Shown: positions 22,147 to 30,709, counted from the stretch's first letter. The stretch: 40,954 nt of DNA from an uncultured Marinilabiliaceae bacterium (GCA_937920475.1 CALEUX010000075.1:1-40954), one strand, 5' to 3'. Notes: generated by a model not told the origin, from the letters alone. Numbers and translations are program-made.

Positions 22147-24661
22147 TGTAAATGAGCATTCCCATCCGGTATTTAAACCGGGGGTCGTCGGCCAGTTCGC
22201 GGGGTGGGCTGTTTTCGGTAACATGACTTTTGTTCTTAGGCGCCATTTCAATTTTAAACCATGTTGACACCTCGTGTTGCCCCTTTTCGAGCTTGGTAAC
22301 TACCACGTAAGCCCCATCGGAATAGTACCTAAGAAAAACATAGTTGTTGTATTTTCCAGAATACCTATTGAGCCATACTTCGTCGGGCTGCTTTACAACG
22401 TTCTTGATTTCATCAAGCAACTCAACGCGGTTCTCGTATTTACCGGTTGTGTGCGTGTTAAAGTTCCTCTCAGTAAAAACCAGGGGACGTCCCTTATGGT
22501 CGGTAATAACGGCCACATTATTTTTTTTATGGCTAATAAACCAATCGCCGGCAGTTCCCCTGTATGGGTGAAAAGTGGTTGTTGAAGCGGCAATGTTTTG
22601 GGCCAAATTTTTAAGGTTGTAATCCTGTGCGGTAAGATGGTCAATAACTTTTTCGCCATCGGAAACCTTTTTAATGTACGACTGGTTTTCATCAAAAACC
22701 AGCGCCTTCTCTCCCCTATTAATGCCCCACCCATTTTTTGACGCCTTTCTAAAGGAATCAGAATTAATGAAGCTGTCAGCCGTTGCTTCCATTTGGTCTG
22801 AGCTGTAGTCTGCCGGAAGCTCGTGTTTCATTAATGGGCGCACACGGCAACGGCAGTTCCAGTCGTTTGGAGGAAATATCTTTTGCCATCGCTGGTCAAA
22901 AAATGGCAGAATAAGGCCATGTATATCCTTATGCTTTTGGCGTACCTTCCCATCGTCCATGGTAATATATTGCCAAAAAGGAAATGTTTTTGATTGTGCC
23001 TGTAACCGCCAGTATGTATCAGCAGCCCGGGCAGCATTAACAGCCGTGTTGTACTCGGTGCGTTGCCATGCGCTATTAAATTGAGGGCAAAGCCTGGAGG
23101 CCTTCTTTTCAAAGTCGGCATAAGTGGTGCTTTCCCTGGAAATCCGGTTTAACATTTCCACCTCGGCCACCGTTTTAGCGGCCGAGAACCGAAACAAGTT
23201 CATTTCCATTGCCGATATAAACCCGGGTGTATCCCTGTGGTAATCGAATGCTGGAGCGTTCAGCGGTTCAGATGCAAAACCTTTGTTGAGGCCCTCAATA
23301 AGGTTATTGCTGATATAATGGAACAAATCAGGGTTAAATACGGCATTTCCTTGGTTATCCCAAACCCACTTAATCAGTTCTTTGTCGATTGTCGATGGAG
23401 TAACATCATCGGCCAGCGTGAGGTATTTGAACGGAGACGCCCCGGTTTTGGCCGGGGCCAATGCGAAAAAACTGAACACGCGGTCAATAAGTTTCACCTC
23501 CTTATTTCCGGGCTTTTTGGGCTCCTTCTCTTCAGGTTCCTCTTCCTGCCCCGGGTTTAGGCTCACAGTCTCGGCGCGGGCAATCTCCTCACCATCGTTT
23601 GGCTCGGGTATGGCATATTTATCGTAAACAAACTTTGCCGGTATTCTAATAATATTTGACAGCTGTACAATATCGGCCACAGTGGTTTCGGCAATGCTTT
23701 CGGGGAAGGTAAATTTTCCGTTTTTAACCGGCAGCCCTCTTTTTTCAAGCATGGGCCTAACTACTTCGTTCAGTACCCGCTCAACATATTTGCGGTCGTT
23801 GCGGTGTTTGCTTTCTTCAACTTCCTTGTGTGTTTCACTTTGGCTCCGGCTGCTGCCGTCCATGGTGGTCATTGTTTGGCCTAAAACCGTTATCAAAATT
23901 TCCTCGTTGCAGGCCTTTCTAAAATCGTTGTAGCTGGTTCCGTTACCGCCCTGCCCGTTATTAATGGTTTCCACCTCAGCCTCTTTAGGTACAACCAGCC
24001 ACGGCGCCGAACCGGCCTCGGCCATTGCCCGTTCAAGTTCCAACCGTGTGGATGTATCGTGGGCGCTGTATTTACCAACCCTTTGTGGCATACCAAATAG
24101 TTCAACCCACTGGCTCCAGTCGCCAAAGCCGCCACGCTTGTAAATAACCAACGGCGATGTTTTAAGAAACAAGCCCTTGTTGTAACGCTCACCCAGCACT
24201 ATAATAAATGGATCCTTTTCGTAGCTTACGCCGTAATCGTCGGAATCGCGCAATAAAATAGACCCTGTTTCAATGCTGACATGCTTAGCGGGGAACTCTT
24301 TAAAGCTGAAAAGGCCGTCCTGGTTAAAGAAAATTTCGCCACCGGCCCGGCCATAAAACCGGGTATTCATAATACACTTCAGTAACGACTCAAACCCGGT
24401 TGTATTCATAAACTCCGACATGGCATTTTCGGCCTCCTCGCTATCGCTCAGGAACCTTATTTCAGCGTTTGTTATTGCCTCAATGCGTTTATCGTAGGCG
24501 TCGCTTAAAATGCCGTCAATTAATAAATCGTCGTACAAGTCGTACAACACCTTATGTTTTCCGGCATCGGACGAAAGGAGAGCCTGCCTCCAAATGGATA
24601 TATCGCTAGTTCGCCTGAGCGGAGCTTTGTAGTTAATGCTGTCTGATATTGATTTTCCCAT
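22130..24661 (-). CDS. Fusion of portal (DUF935/Mu gp29), head morphogenesis (Mu gpF) and a C-terminal nuclease-like domain
   Basis: 843 aa. Residues about 1-390 are a DUF935 portal (GRAGGEIFFNQDG, GMPQRVGKYSAHDTSTR, DGSSRSQSETHKEVEESK). An acidic linker (EEEPEEKEPKKPG) follows. Residues about 430-690 are a gpF/SPP1 gp7-like minor head domain (NTAVNAARAADTYWRLQ, YITMDDGKVRQKHKDIHGL, FPPNDWNCRCRVRPL). The last 130 residues hold KGRPLVFTERNFNTH and the aromatic strands EVWLNRYSGKYNNYVFLRYY, which fit the phage PBECR group (Barnase/EndoU/ColicinE5-like nucleases) often attached to head proteins. Mu has portal and F as separate genes. The stop TAG lies inside the terminator hairpin at 22118-22144. 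Confidence 0.85.
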   Translation of the reverse strand: MGKSISDSINYKAPLRRTSDISIWRQALLSSDAGKHKVLYDLYDDLLIDGILSDAYDKRIEAITNAEIRFLSDSEEAENAMSEFMNTTGFESLLKCIMNTRFYGRAGGEIFFNQDGLFSFKEFPAKHVSIETGSILLRDSDDYGVSYEKDPFIIVLGERYNKGLFLKTSPLVIYKRGGFGDWSQWVELFGMPQRVGKYSAHDTSTRLELERAMAEAGSAPWLVVPKEAEVETINNGQGGNGTSYNDFRKACNEEILITVLGQTMTTMDGSSRSQSETHKEVEESKHRNDRKYVERVLNEVVRPMLEKRGLPVKNGKFTFPESIAETTVADIVQLSNIIRIPAKFVYDKYAIPEPNDGEEIARAETVSLNPGQEEEPEEKEPKKPGNKEVKLIDRVFSFFALAPAKTGASPFKYLTLADDVTPSTIDKELIKWVWDNQGNAVFNPDLFHYISNNLIEGLNKGFASEPLNAPAFDYHRDTPGFISAMEMNLFRFSAAKTVAEVEMLNRISRESTTYADFEKKASRLCPQFNSAWQRTEYNTAVNAARAADTYWRLQAQSKTFPFWQYITMDDGKVRQKHKDIHGLILPFFDQRWQKIFPPNDWNCRCRVRPLMKHELPADYSSDQMEATADSFINSDSFRKASKNGWGINRGEKALVFDENQSYIKKVSDGEKVIDHLTAQDYNLKNLAQNIAASTTTFHPYRGTAGDWFISHKKNNVAVITDHKGRPLVFTERNFNTHTTGKYENRVELLDEIKNVVKQPDEVWLNRYSGKYNNYVFLRYYSDGAYVVVTKLEKGQHEVSTWFKIEMAPKNKSHVTENSPPRELADDPRFKYRMGMLIYSKSNQ

Positions 24662-24683
24662 TTAATCAGTTTTTAAACGGTTA

Positions 24684-25097
24684 TTAAAAATGTTGAGTGC
24701 GCTTGGTATTGCTGCCAAATAAAATACCTGAGGCTAAATCGGCGCCCTTAGATTCTTTGCGTGGCAGGTCGGGGTTCACCTCTCCTCTTTGCACGCTTTT
24801 AAGCCATGCAATAGCACGCTCGTATCTATCCTGCCTCACCTTAAACTCGGCCCCCGCGTTGCACAGGTTAAGAAAATGCCAGGCGGCAATATCTTTAATA
24901 AATATCAGGAGCAGGGGGTTACGACCTCCCCCGGAGGTTTTAAATATTGTTTCGGTGTCGTAAGCCGACAGGTATCCTTTGGCCTCAACTGTGGCGCCAT
25001 CAATGGCGGCCGTTAAAAGCGTTTCGTCGCCACCGCTAACCACCAGTACCGTTTCGTCGGTAAGGTGTGTTTTTAATTCGCTTGTTTCAATATACAT
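24684..25097 (-). CDS. DUF1320 / Mu gp36-like head-tail connector protein
   Basis: 137 aa. It has the usual start with a short helix and LTDETV, then LLTAAIDGATVEAKGYLSAY, where a Tyr follows the helix as in the gp36 family, and the IAAWHFLNLC and RYERAIAWLKSVQRGE helices. The family is thought to be part of the head-tail connector. In Mu, gp36 lies after the capsid gene; here it is upstream of the portal fusion, so the module is rearranged. The 5' end overlaps the preceding gene by 25 bases. Confidence 0.8.
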   Translation of the reverse strand: MYIETSELKTHLTDETVLVVSGGDETLLTAAIDGATVEAKGYLSAYDTETIFKTSGGGRNPLLLIFIKDIAAWHFLNLCNAGAEFKVRQDRYERAIAWLKSVQRGEVNPDLPRKESKGADLASGILFGSNTKRTQHF

Positions 25098-25357
25098 GGC
25101 TCGGTATAAGTTGAGAAAAATGAAAATCGTTTCATGTTAGTGGCATTAACGTGCCAGGCAAAAGAACCGGCGTGTTTTTCGCGTTGAAGGTCGGCGCGGG
25201 TCATAACGCGGTATTTTCCGTTAATAAAATAAACGGTATAGTGTTTGCCGGTGGCTTTATGCTTTTTAATGGCTTTGCGTTTTGCCTTTGCCAAAAAAAA
25301 GCGGTTTCCCAAAAACCTCCACTTAAGCATCAATATTTTGGCGCGTAGTTTAATCAT
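25073..25357 (-). CDS. Small basic protein
   Basis: 94 aa, strongly basic N-terminal half (KAKRKAIKKHKATGKHY), then YFINGKYRVMTRADLQREK, which looks like a short strand pair and helix. It starts two bases after the lysozyme stop and overlaps the gp36-like start. No family recognised; it may bind nucleic acid or be a packaging accessory. Confidence 0.55.
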   Translation of the reverse strand: MIKLRAKILMLKWRFLGNRFFLAKAKRKAIKKHKATGKHYTVYFINGKYRVMTRADLQREKHAGSFAWHVNATNMKRFSFFSTYTEPCILKQAN

Positions 25358-25359
25358 GG

Positions 25360-25791
25360 CTAAAGGGGTTTAAAGTAAAGATCGGCTTCTTCGCGGCGGC
25401 GTTTCTCTAAGCCGGGTAGTACCTTGCCTGCTCCCTTGTTCCATTTAAGAAATTCGGAGGTTATTGACGGGTCGGCGTGGTTTGCTTTAATCTTTCTTAG
25501 TAGCGTGGAGCGGCTAAAATTGCCCCCACCAACGTTAAATACAAATGATACGAGGGCGTCAAAGCGATTTTGGTTCAAGTTTAGGCCATGAGACAAAACG
25601 TTTTTTTCGGCGGTTGCCAGGTCTCGGCGCAACAAATCCTCCGCCTGTTGAGCGGTTATAACCATTCCTTGTGCGGCAGTTGCTGTGTGCCCATAACCTA
25701 TAGTCCATACTCCTGATGGACATTTATAGGCCTGCAATCTAAGCCCTTCATGCGCTTTAATTAGTGTTAAACCTTTGGTTGATGTCTTCAT
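25360..25791 (-). CDS. Endolysin, GH24 (T4-type) lysozyme
   Basis: 143 aa from ATG 25791; the longer form from 25848 overlaps the terminase and is rejected. It cuts the MurNAc-GlcNAc bond of peptidoglycan. The catalytic Glu is E15 in IKAHEGLRLQAY, and WTIGYGHT (29-36) gives the Thr. The usual Asp between them is replaced by Cys (C24 in YKCPSGVW), as seen in many phage members. RFDALVSFVFNVGGG is the standard C-domain helix. No signal peptide, so it should need a holin. It lies between large terminase and connector genes, apart from the membrane proteins at 30.5-31.2 kb. Confidence 0.92.
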   Translation of the reverse strand: MKTSTKGLTLIKAHEGLRLQAYKCPSGVWTIGYGHTATAAQGMVITAQQAEDLLRRDLATAEKNVLSHGLNLNQNRFDALVSFVFNVGGGNFSRSTLLRKIKANHADPSITSEFLKWNKGAGKVLPGLEKRRREEADLYFKPL

Positions 25792-25792
25792 A

Positions 25793-27322
25793 TTATATAC
25801 GTTTTTTATTAATAGGCTTATGTCCTGTTGAAAAGCTGCCACCTGCAAGGGCGCTTAATTTTTGGTTAAGTATCCAGTAAGCACCCTCAACGCAGTCGGG
25901 GCCGTCGGCGGGTGCCGGTAAACCCGGCTGAACAAGTAAAAACTGGTCAGATAGCCGCACCATGTGTGGGTTTCCTTTTTCGGCTTCGTTCAGTATAAGC
26001 CTGCCCTGCCTGTTAAGCGGTTCCAGGCTTCCCTCTATGCGGCTGAATTTATCGGGCTTTTTCCGTTCGTCGGGAGTAATGCCTATAATGTCGCCGTGAG
26101 CTTTAGCGGCCGCTATAAAGAGCGGAATAAAAACCTGCTGATAAAAAGGATCCTGAAGCGTGTTATTCTCGATATAATTGTAAACCTGTGCCCGGCCCAC
26201 TGTTTTTGTCTTAATAGCGTAGAACCACTCTACAAAGTCGGCGTTGGTAACATGATCGAGGAATCCGGTGATAACGTAAAGGTTAGCGTCGCAAATGCCA
26301 CACAGGAAAACCGACTTAAACGAGCCGGTTGTTTTTTTACCGGTTTTGTTGCTTGGTGCCGGGTCGCCATAGGCAACCAGGATGGAGAAACGATTTAAAG
26401 GAGGAACCTTTCCCCAATACATTTCTTTAAAGGTGGTTCCCTCGGCCACCGGATTATTGAAATACTCCTGCTGAGCGCTTTTGGTACTTATTTTCGACAG
26501 AACGCGGTCGATGTGAGCCTCTGTATTTTTTTCGGACCAGGTGCTTTTACCTTCCTTATCGCGTATGTTAACCACATCCCAGTGGTCGGCCTTAGCTCCC
26601 GCGCGGGTAATACAGCAGTCCTTGGCAATAATATTGCCGCAGAAAATAAGCAACAACGCCTCGCTGATACTCCGGGTTGGAATAAGAGCCTCTTCAACCC
26701 AATTCCAGCGTTTTTTTATAATTTCCGGATTAAGAACGTCCTGGTCGGTATCTATATCGTCAACCAGGATAGTGTCAGGCCTTATTTCATCTTTGCGGGT
26801 ACCACGCGGGCTTTGCAACGCGCCAACGGCTCTAAAGGCTGCCCCGTGTCGTGTCGAAAAGTTTCCCTTTTCCCAATTGGTTAGGCCTCGCTGTTCGCCA
26901 TAATAAAATTTAATCCGTTGGTTAGTATCGAGATTGGCCCTGTAAGGTTCCAGTAGCCGCTCGGCACTGTCGTACGAGTTTGATACCATTACAACGTTCC
27001 GTTTCTTACCGGTTAAAACCAGGTATAGAACGCTCATCATTGTAACCGTTGATTTCGACAGCTCGCGGCTCCAGCTTAATACCTCGTACCACTCGGGGTT
27101 ATTAACAATACGCTTAATGGCTCGTTTATGGAAAGGCGCAAAGGGGTACTTTGCATAATTCGGAAACATTTCGAGCATCCACGCCACCGGATCCGACTCA
27201 AGCTTCAGCCGTTTTTTCTCACGTTCGGCATAGGGCATGTTAAAATCAACCTCCGTTGCCGACAGTAAGGATTTGCGGTAAGCATCCCAATCAATAAAAG
27301 CCTGCTTGTCCTTTAGTTTCAT
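25793..27322 (-). CDS. Terminase large subunit (Mu gp28-like)
   Basis: 509 aa. The ATPase domain has a deviating Walker A, SRELSKST (85-92), preceded by WYEVLSW, and Walker B TILVDDID (184-191), with Asp-Asp where many terminases have Asp-Glu. The nuclease domain begins near residue 315 with VAYGDPAPSN and ends with ADGPDCVEGAYW, which supply the acidic metal ligands of the RNase H fold. It packages DNA by headful and cuts it. The start overlaps the small subunit stop by 4 bases. Confidence 0.88.
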   Translation of the reverse strand: MKLKDKQAFIDWDAYRKSLLSATEVDFNMPYAEREKKRLKLESDPVAWMLEMFPNYAKYPFAPFHKRAIKRIVNNPEWYEVLSWSRELSKSTVTMMSVLYLVLTGKKRNVVMVSNSYDSAERLLEPYRANLDTNQRIKFYYGEQRGLTNWEKGNFSTRHGAAFRAVGALQSPRGTRKDEIRPDTILVDDIDTDQDVLNPEIIKKRWNWVEEALIPTRSISEALLLIFCGNIIAKDCCITRAGAKADHWDVVNIRDKEGKSTWSEKNTEAHIDRVLSKISTKSAQQEYFNNPVAEGTTFKEMYWGKVPPLNRFSILVAYGDPAPSNKTGKKTTGSFKSVFLCGICDANLYVITGFLDHVTNADFVEWFYAIKTKTVGRAQVYNYIENNTLQDPFYQQVFIPLFIAAAKAHGDIIGITPDERKKPDKFSRIEGSLEPLNRQGRLILNEAEKGNPHMVRLSDQFLLVQPGLPAPADGPDCVEGAYWILNQKLSALAGGSFSTGHKPINKKRI

Positions 27323-27771
27323 CGCAAATTATCTTTAATAAAGGCATCGAGGTACCCGCTAAACTCAATGGCTTTACCCTGGTCGCTGGCCCTTAGCCAT
27401 TCCAAAAATTTGGTTGATACGCTTATGATATCGGCCAGCCCTGTGTCGCGCTCCATTTTTTCAATGGCCCCGGCAATTTTATTAATAGAGTCGGCCTCTT
27501 TTGCATTGGGAAAGCGTTTCCCATCCTCCCGCCCTGCAATAACCTCATTAATGGCTGCTATTTGCCTGTACAGATTAGCCAATTGCTCCTCACGGGTTAT
27601 TGAAAGGGAGGTTTTTAAGCCGTCCCATTTTTCGGCATTTATCCATTTTGATATGGTTACCTCGCTTACGCCCGATTTTTGGGCTATCTCTTTTTGTGTG
27701 AGGTTCTCCTTAATAAACAAGAGCTTTGCCAGCTCCTTCTTTTGCTTTATGCTTACTGCGCTCATGGCCAT
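27319..27771 (-). CDS. Terminase small subunit-like HTH protein
   Basis: 150 aa from ATG 27771 (27765 also possible; the TTG at 27795 is less likely). An HTH (LTQKEIAQKSGVSEVTISKW) near the N-terminus is followed by a helical oligomerisation region (LANLYRQIAAINEVIAGRE) and a C-terminal tail likely to contact the large subunit. Position directly before the large terminase gives the assignment. First gene of the leftward late block. Confidence 0.75.
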   Translation of the reverse strand: MAMSAVSIKQKKELAKLLFIKENLTQKEIAQKSGVSEVTISKWINAEKWDGLKTSLSITREEQLANLYRQIAAINEVIAGREDGKRFPNAKEADSINKIAGAIEKMERDTGLADIISVSTKFLEWLRASDQGKAIEFSGYLDAFIKDNLR

Positions 27772-27830
27772 ATTGAAAATTTGAGATTGCCACAATTATA
27801 CTCACCACGGGCCTTAAATCATCGAAAATT

Positions 27831-27861
27831 AAAAAAGTGGCGATCCCTTGGACACTTTTTT
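27831..27861. promoter_or_regulatory. Inverted repeat between divergent late operons
   Basis: AAAAAAGTG (27831-27839) and CACTTTTTT (27853-27861) are perfect 9-bp arms around a 13-base centre. The site is midway between the first genes of the leftward (27771) and rightward (27929) late blocks, a gap of 157 bases. No full TAnnTTTG box was found near it, so an activator-dependent divergent late promoter, as with Mu C-type control, is a reasonable reading. Confidence 0.5.
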
Positions 27862-27928
27862 GCGATGCCCGCGAAAAGCTTTTAGAATTGCACCATCTGA
27901 TTTTTCTAACAGGCAAAGCGTAACCGCA

Positions 27929-28930
27929 ATGACAAAAACAAAGAAAATTTTCTGCCTCGGCGATGGTGGCCTTAATAACCACGGGTTTAGACTGCTGATG
28001 AGTGGCGGCGACCTTGAGTCGTTCAAGCAAAATCCTGTCATGCTTAATATGCATAACGAGCGAGAGGTGATAGGGCAATGGATTGGTATTGATATGCGTG
28101 ACGATGGCGTTTTTGCCGAGCCCGATTTTGACCTTGACGATGCTGTTGGCAAAGAAATAGCCCGAAAAGTTGACAGGGGCTACATAAAGATGTGCTCCAT
28201 GGGCATTATGCCGCTCGAGTTTAGTGATGCCCCGGAGTTAAAGCTTCCGGGACAACAGTTACCAACTGTTACCAGGTGGAAACTAAGAGAGGCTTCAATT
28301 GTGCCTTTTGGGTCAAATGGTCGCGCAATGGTTCAGCTCTACGATGCCGAAGGTAAGGCTGTGAATATGGCCGACCCGGGTCAGATTATAAAACTCATGG
28401 ATTCACACGGTTTTAAACCTAATAATTCAATAAACACGGAAACAACGATGAAGAATGTATTCAAGTTCTTAAATCTGGCCGACAATGCAACGGAAGCTGA
28501 TGCACTGGCGGCTGTTACCAAACTGGTGGCCGACAAAACAGCCGCCGAAAGCAAGGTGACTGAGTTATCAGACAAGATATCTCAAATGGAGAAATCCAAA
28601 AAAGATGCGCAAAAGCAGGAGTCTGAACAGTTAATTAACGACGCCGTTAAGGATGGCCGTATTAACGCCGACCAGAAACCCGCTTACGTTAAATTGTTCG
28701 ACGCCGATTTCGACAGCGCTAAAATTGCACTTTCGGCCCTTCAGCCCCGCAACCCGATAACCGGTCAAATTGAAACCGGGAAGCAAACCGGCGCCATTGA
28801 GCTGCAGGAACTGATTAAGCTTAGCTGGACTGACCTTGACAAGCAGGATAAACTTTCAAGGCTCAAGGAACTGAGCGAAGAGCATTATCGCGAAAAGTTT
28901 AAAGGCCAGTTTGGCAAATACCCCTCTTAG
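27929..28930 (+). CDS. Prohead protease fused to scaffold (Mu I/Z-like)
   Basis: 333 aa from ATG 27929; the in-frame ATG at 27848 lies inside the inverted repeat region. Residues about 1-165 are a capsid maturation protease: NPVMLNMHNEREVIGQWIG has the His, and GYIKMCSMGIMPLEF and LREASIVPFGSN contain the candidate nucleophile Ser. From about residue 174 the protein is a scaffold with a coiled coil (VADKTAAESKVTELSDKISQ) and a helical C-terminus. An in-frame ATG at 28448 (MKNVFKFLNLADN) could start a separate 160-aa scaffold, as with gene Z nested in I. Confidence 0.85.
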   Translation: MTKTKKIFCLGDGGLNNHGFRLLMSGGDLESFKQNPVMLNMHNEREVIGQWIGIDMRDDGVFAEPDFDLDDAVGKEIARKVDRGYIKMCSMGIMPLEFSDAPELKLPGQQLPTVTRWKLREASIVPFGSNGRAMVQLYDAEGKAVNMADPGQIIKLMDSHGFKPNNSINTETTMKNVFKFLNLADNATEADALAAVTKLVADKTAAESKVTELSDKISQMEKSKKDAQKQESEQLINDAVKDGRINADQKPAYVKLFDADFDSAKIALSALQPRNPITGQIETGKQTGAIELQELIKLSWTDLDKQDKLSRLKELSEEHYREKFKGQFGKYPS

Positions 28931-28994
28931 AAGGTTGCCCGGGCCAAATCAAAAAAAGTAAGTAACTATTTCTAACCAATTAATTTAGTAAACC

Positions 28995-30032
28995 ATGAGA
29001 AAGCTTCTCACATTTAGTGTAAACCTAATGACCATGCTGCTGGTGAGTGCCCTTTTCGGTATGTCGCCGCTGTTTGGCGTTGGCGCGGCCGTGTTCGGGT
29101 CTGCAATGCCCTCGTTACCGGGTGGCGCTGCCGGAATGGCCATCCAGAAAGAAATCTGGGCCAATACAATTGTTGAAAACATGTTTGCCGACAACACCTT
29201 TTTATCAAAGGCCTTTAATGCTTCAGAATGGGTTAACGGCAAAAAGGTGCATGTGCCTAACGCCGGAACTCCTCCCGGGGTTGTCAAGAACCGGAAAAAC
29301 TTCCCGGCCCAGGTTAACGACAGAACCGACATCGATCTGGAATTTGAAATTGATGAGTACACCACCGATCCGGTTCGTATCCCTCATGCCGATAAGGTAG
29401 AGCTGAGCTACAACAAACGCGAAAGTGTTCTGAAAAACACCAAGAGTAAGCTCCGCGATGAAGTGGCCACAGATGTATTGTATAAATGGATGCCAACCGC
29501 ATCTGCCCGTCAGGTGTCAACCACAGGGGCCGATACTCCCGCCCATTTACCAGAGGCAACCGGCAATCGTAAGGCTCTTAAGAAAAAAGACATTTCGGCT
29601 TTACAGGCTAAATTCAACATCGACGACGTTCCAACCGATAACCGTTATATTTTGTTAGACGCCGTTATGTATCAGCAACTGGTTGACGACATGACCGACT
29701 CACAAGCGAATAATTTCCTCGCTCAGGCCGATTTGGAAAAAGGCATTGTTGGCAAGCTGTATACATTTAATATCATGATGCGCTCCAAAGTATTACGTCT
29801 GGCCAGTGGTGGCAGCCTTAAAAAATGGGATGCCGATGGTGCTACCGGAGATATTGCAGCCGGTTTAGCGTGGCATACCGATAGTGTAGCCGTTGCTCTT
29901 GGTGATGCAGAGGTATTTGAAAACGAAAAAGATCCTACCTGGTACGGCGACATTTTAAGTGCTTTGGTTCGCATGGGCGGAAGCAAAAAACGCTCCGACG
30001 GCAAAGGCCTTTTCCTGATTAAGCAAGGTTAA
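28995..30032 (+). CDS. Major capsid protein with hydrophobic N-terminal leader
   Basis: 345 aa. From MAIQKEIWANTIVENMF (about residue 49) the sequence has the usual course of Bacteroidota Mu-like capsid proteins: FLSKAFNASEWVNGKKVHVP, DEYTTDPVRIPHADKVELSYNKR and a C-terminal strand region with FENEKDPTWYG. Before it is a 45-residue Gly/Ala/Leu-rich leader starting MRKLLTFSVNLMTMLLVSALFG that looks like a signal peptide or membrane anchor. The protease upstream may remove it. Follows the scaffold gene by 64 bases. Confidence 0.85.
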   Translation: MRKLLTFSVNLMTMLLVSALFGMSPLFGVGAAVFGSAMPSLPGGAAGMAIQKEIWANTIVENMFADNTFLSKAFNASEWVNGKKVHVPNAGTPPGVVKNRKNFPAQVNDRTDIDLEFEIDEYTTDPVRIPHADKVELSYNKRESVLKNTKSKLRDEVATDVLYKWMPTASARQVSTTGADTPAHLPEATGNRKALKKKDISALQAKFNIDDVPTDNRYILLDAVMYQQLVDDMTDSQANNFLAQADLEKGIVGKLYTFNIMMRSKVLRLASGGSLKKWDADGATGDIAAGLAWHTDSVAVALGDAEVFENEKDPTWYGDILSALVRMGGSKKRSDGKGLFLIKQG

Positions 30033-30038
30033 TCAGCC

Positions 30039-30061
30039 GGGGCGCCTTTAACGGGTGCCCC
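30039..30061 (+). promoter_or_regulatory. Hairpin after the capsid gene
   Basis: GGGGCGCC (30039-30046) pairs with GGTGCCCC (30054-30061) with one G-U pair. No T-run follows. It could stabilise the 3' end of capsid mRNA or reduce transcription of the genes downstream. Confidence 0.5.
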
Positions 30062-30099
30062 CACTAAAACCATTTTAAACATCAATTAAAAACAGAGTT

Positions 30100-30447
30100 A
30101 TGGTATTAGATGCCAATAAAAATAACAGTTTCGGGTTTTTAGCGCCCGACATAACCGGTACGGAACAGCGTAAATACGCTAAGTTCCCATACCCAACAGC
30201 GGCTAAAATTGACGGTACCGTTATAAGCCACACCGGCAACCCAGCACATATTGAGATTACACCTGCAAGCGGAACACCGGCTTACACTGTAACCCAGGAC
30301 GCGGGAGTTGTAGCAGGAGCTGTTTTAACGGTAAAAAACCTGCACGCCACAAACGCCTGTACTGTTGGAGGTGCCTCGGTTGCCGCCAATAAAACATCGG
30401 TTTTAATGTTAACTGCTGCCGGTTATATCCTGCTGGCGGCACAATAG
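30100..30447 (+). CDS. Head decoration-like protein
   Basis: 115 aa, rich in Thr, Ala and Val, with beta-strand alternation (KIDGTVISHTGNPAHIEITP, AVLTVKNLHATNACTVGGAS). The place right after the capsid gene and the size are those of decoration proteins. No signal peptide. An alternative is a capsid vertex or fibre protein. Confidence 0.5.
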   Translation: MVLDANKNNSFGFLAPDITGTEQRKYAKFPYPTAAKIDGTVISHTGNPAHIEITPASGTPAYTVTQDAGVVAGAVLTVKNLHATNACTVGGASVAANKTSVLMLTAAGYILLAAQ

Positions 30448-30454
30448 CAGTAAA

Positions 30455-30709
30455 ATGATTGAATGGGCTGCTTTGCTTCTGGCTCCTTTTACCGGTATTG
30501 TTTCGTACCTGGTTGGCAAGCGGCAACGCAACAACGACTTCCTGAACCAGCTGCAGGCAAGTATCAATATGCTGGTTGAAGAAAACACCAAGTTGCTGGC
30601 CGAAAATGTTGAGCTGCGCACTAAGGTGGCAGCGCTTCAGGTGGCACAAAACAAGTTGCTATGCGAAATTAAAAACCTGCGTAAGGACTTAAAAAAACCG
30701 GAAGAATGA
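30455..30709 (+). CDS. Membrane-anchored coiled-coil protein
   Basis: 84 aa: one membrane segment (about 4-20, AALLLAPFTGIVSYLVG), a basic patch GKRQR, then a heptad-type coiled coil (INMLVEENTKLLAENVELRT) to the end. The basic patch after the segment predicts that the coil stays in the cytoplasm, which speaks against an i-spanin. ATGA overlap with the next gene. Possible holin partner or lysis accessory. Confidence 0.6.
   Translation: MIEWAALLLAPFTGIVSYLVGKRQRNNDFLNQLQASINMLVEENTKLLAENVELRTKVAALQVAQNKLLCEIKNLRKDLKKPEE

Noticed and set aside
27848-27928. Extended N-terminus of the protease from ATG 27848
   Set aside because: It would start inside the inverted repeat and add 27 residues unlike the family; ATG 27929 matches the usual start.
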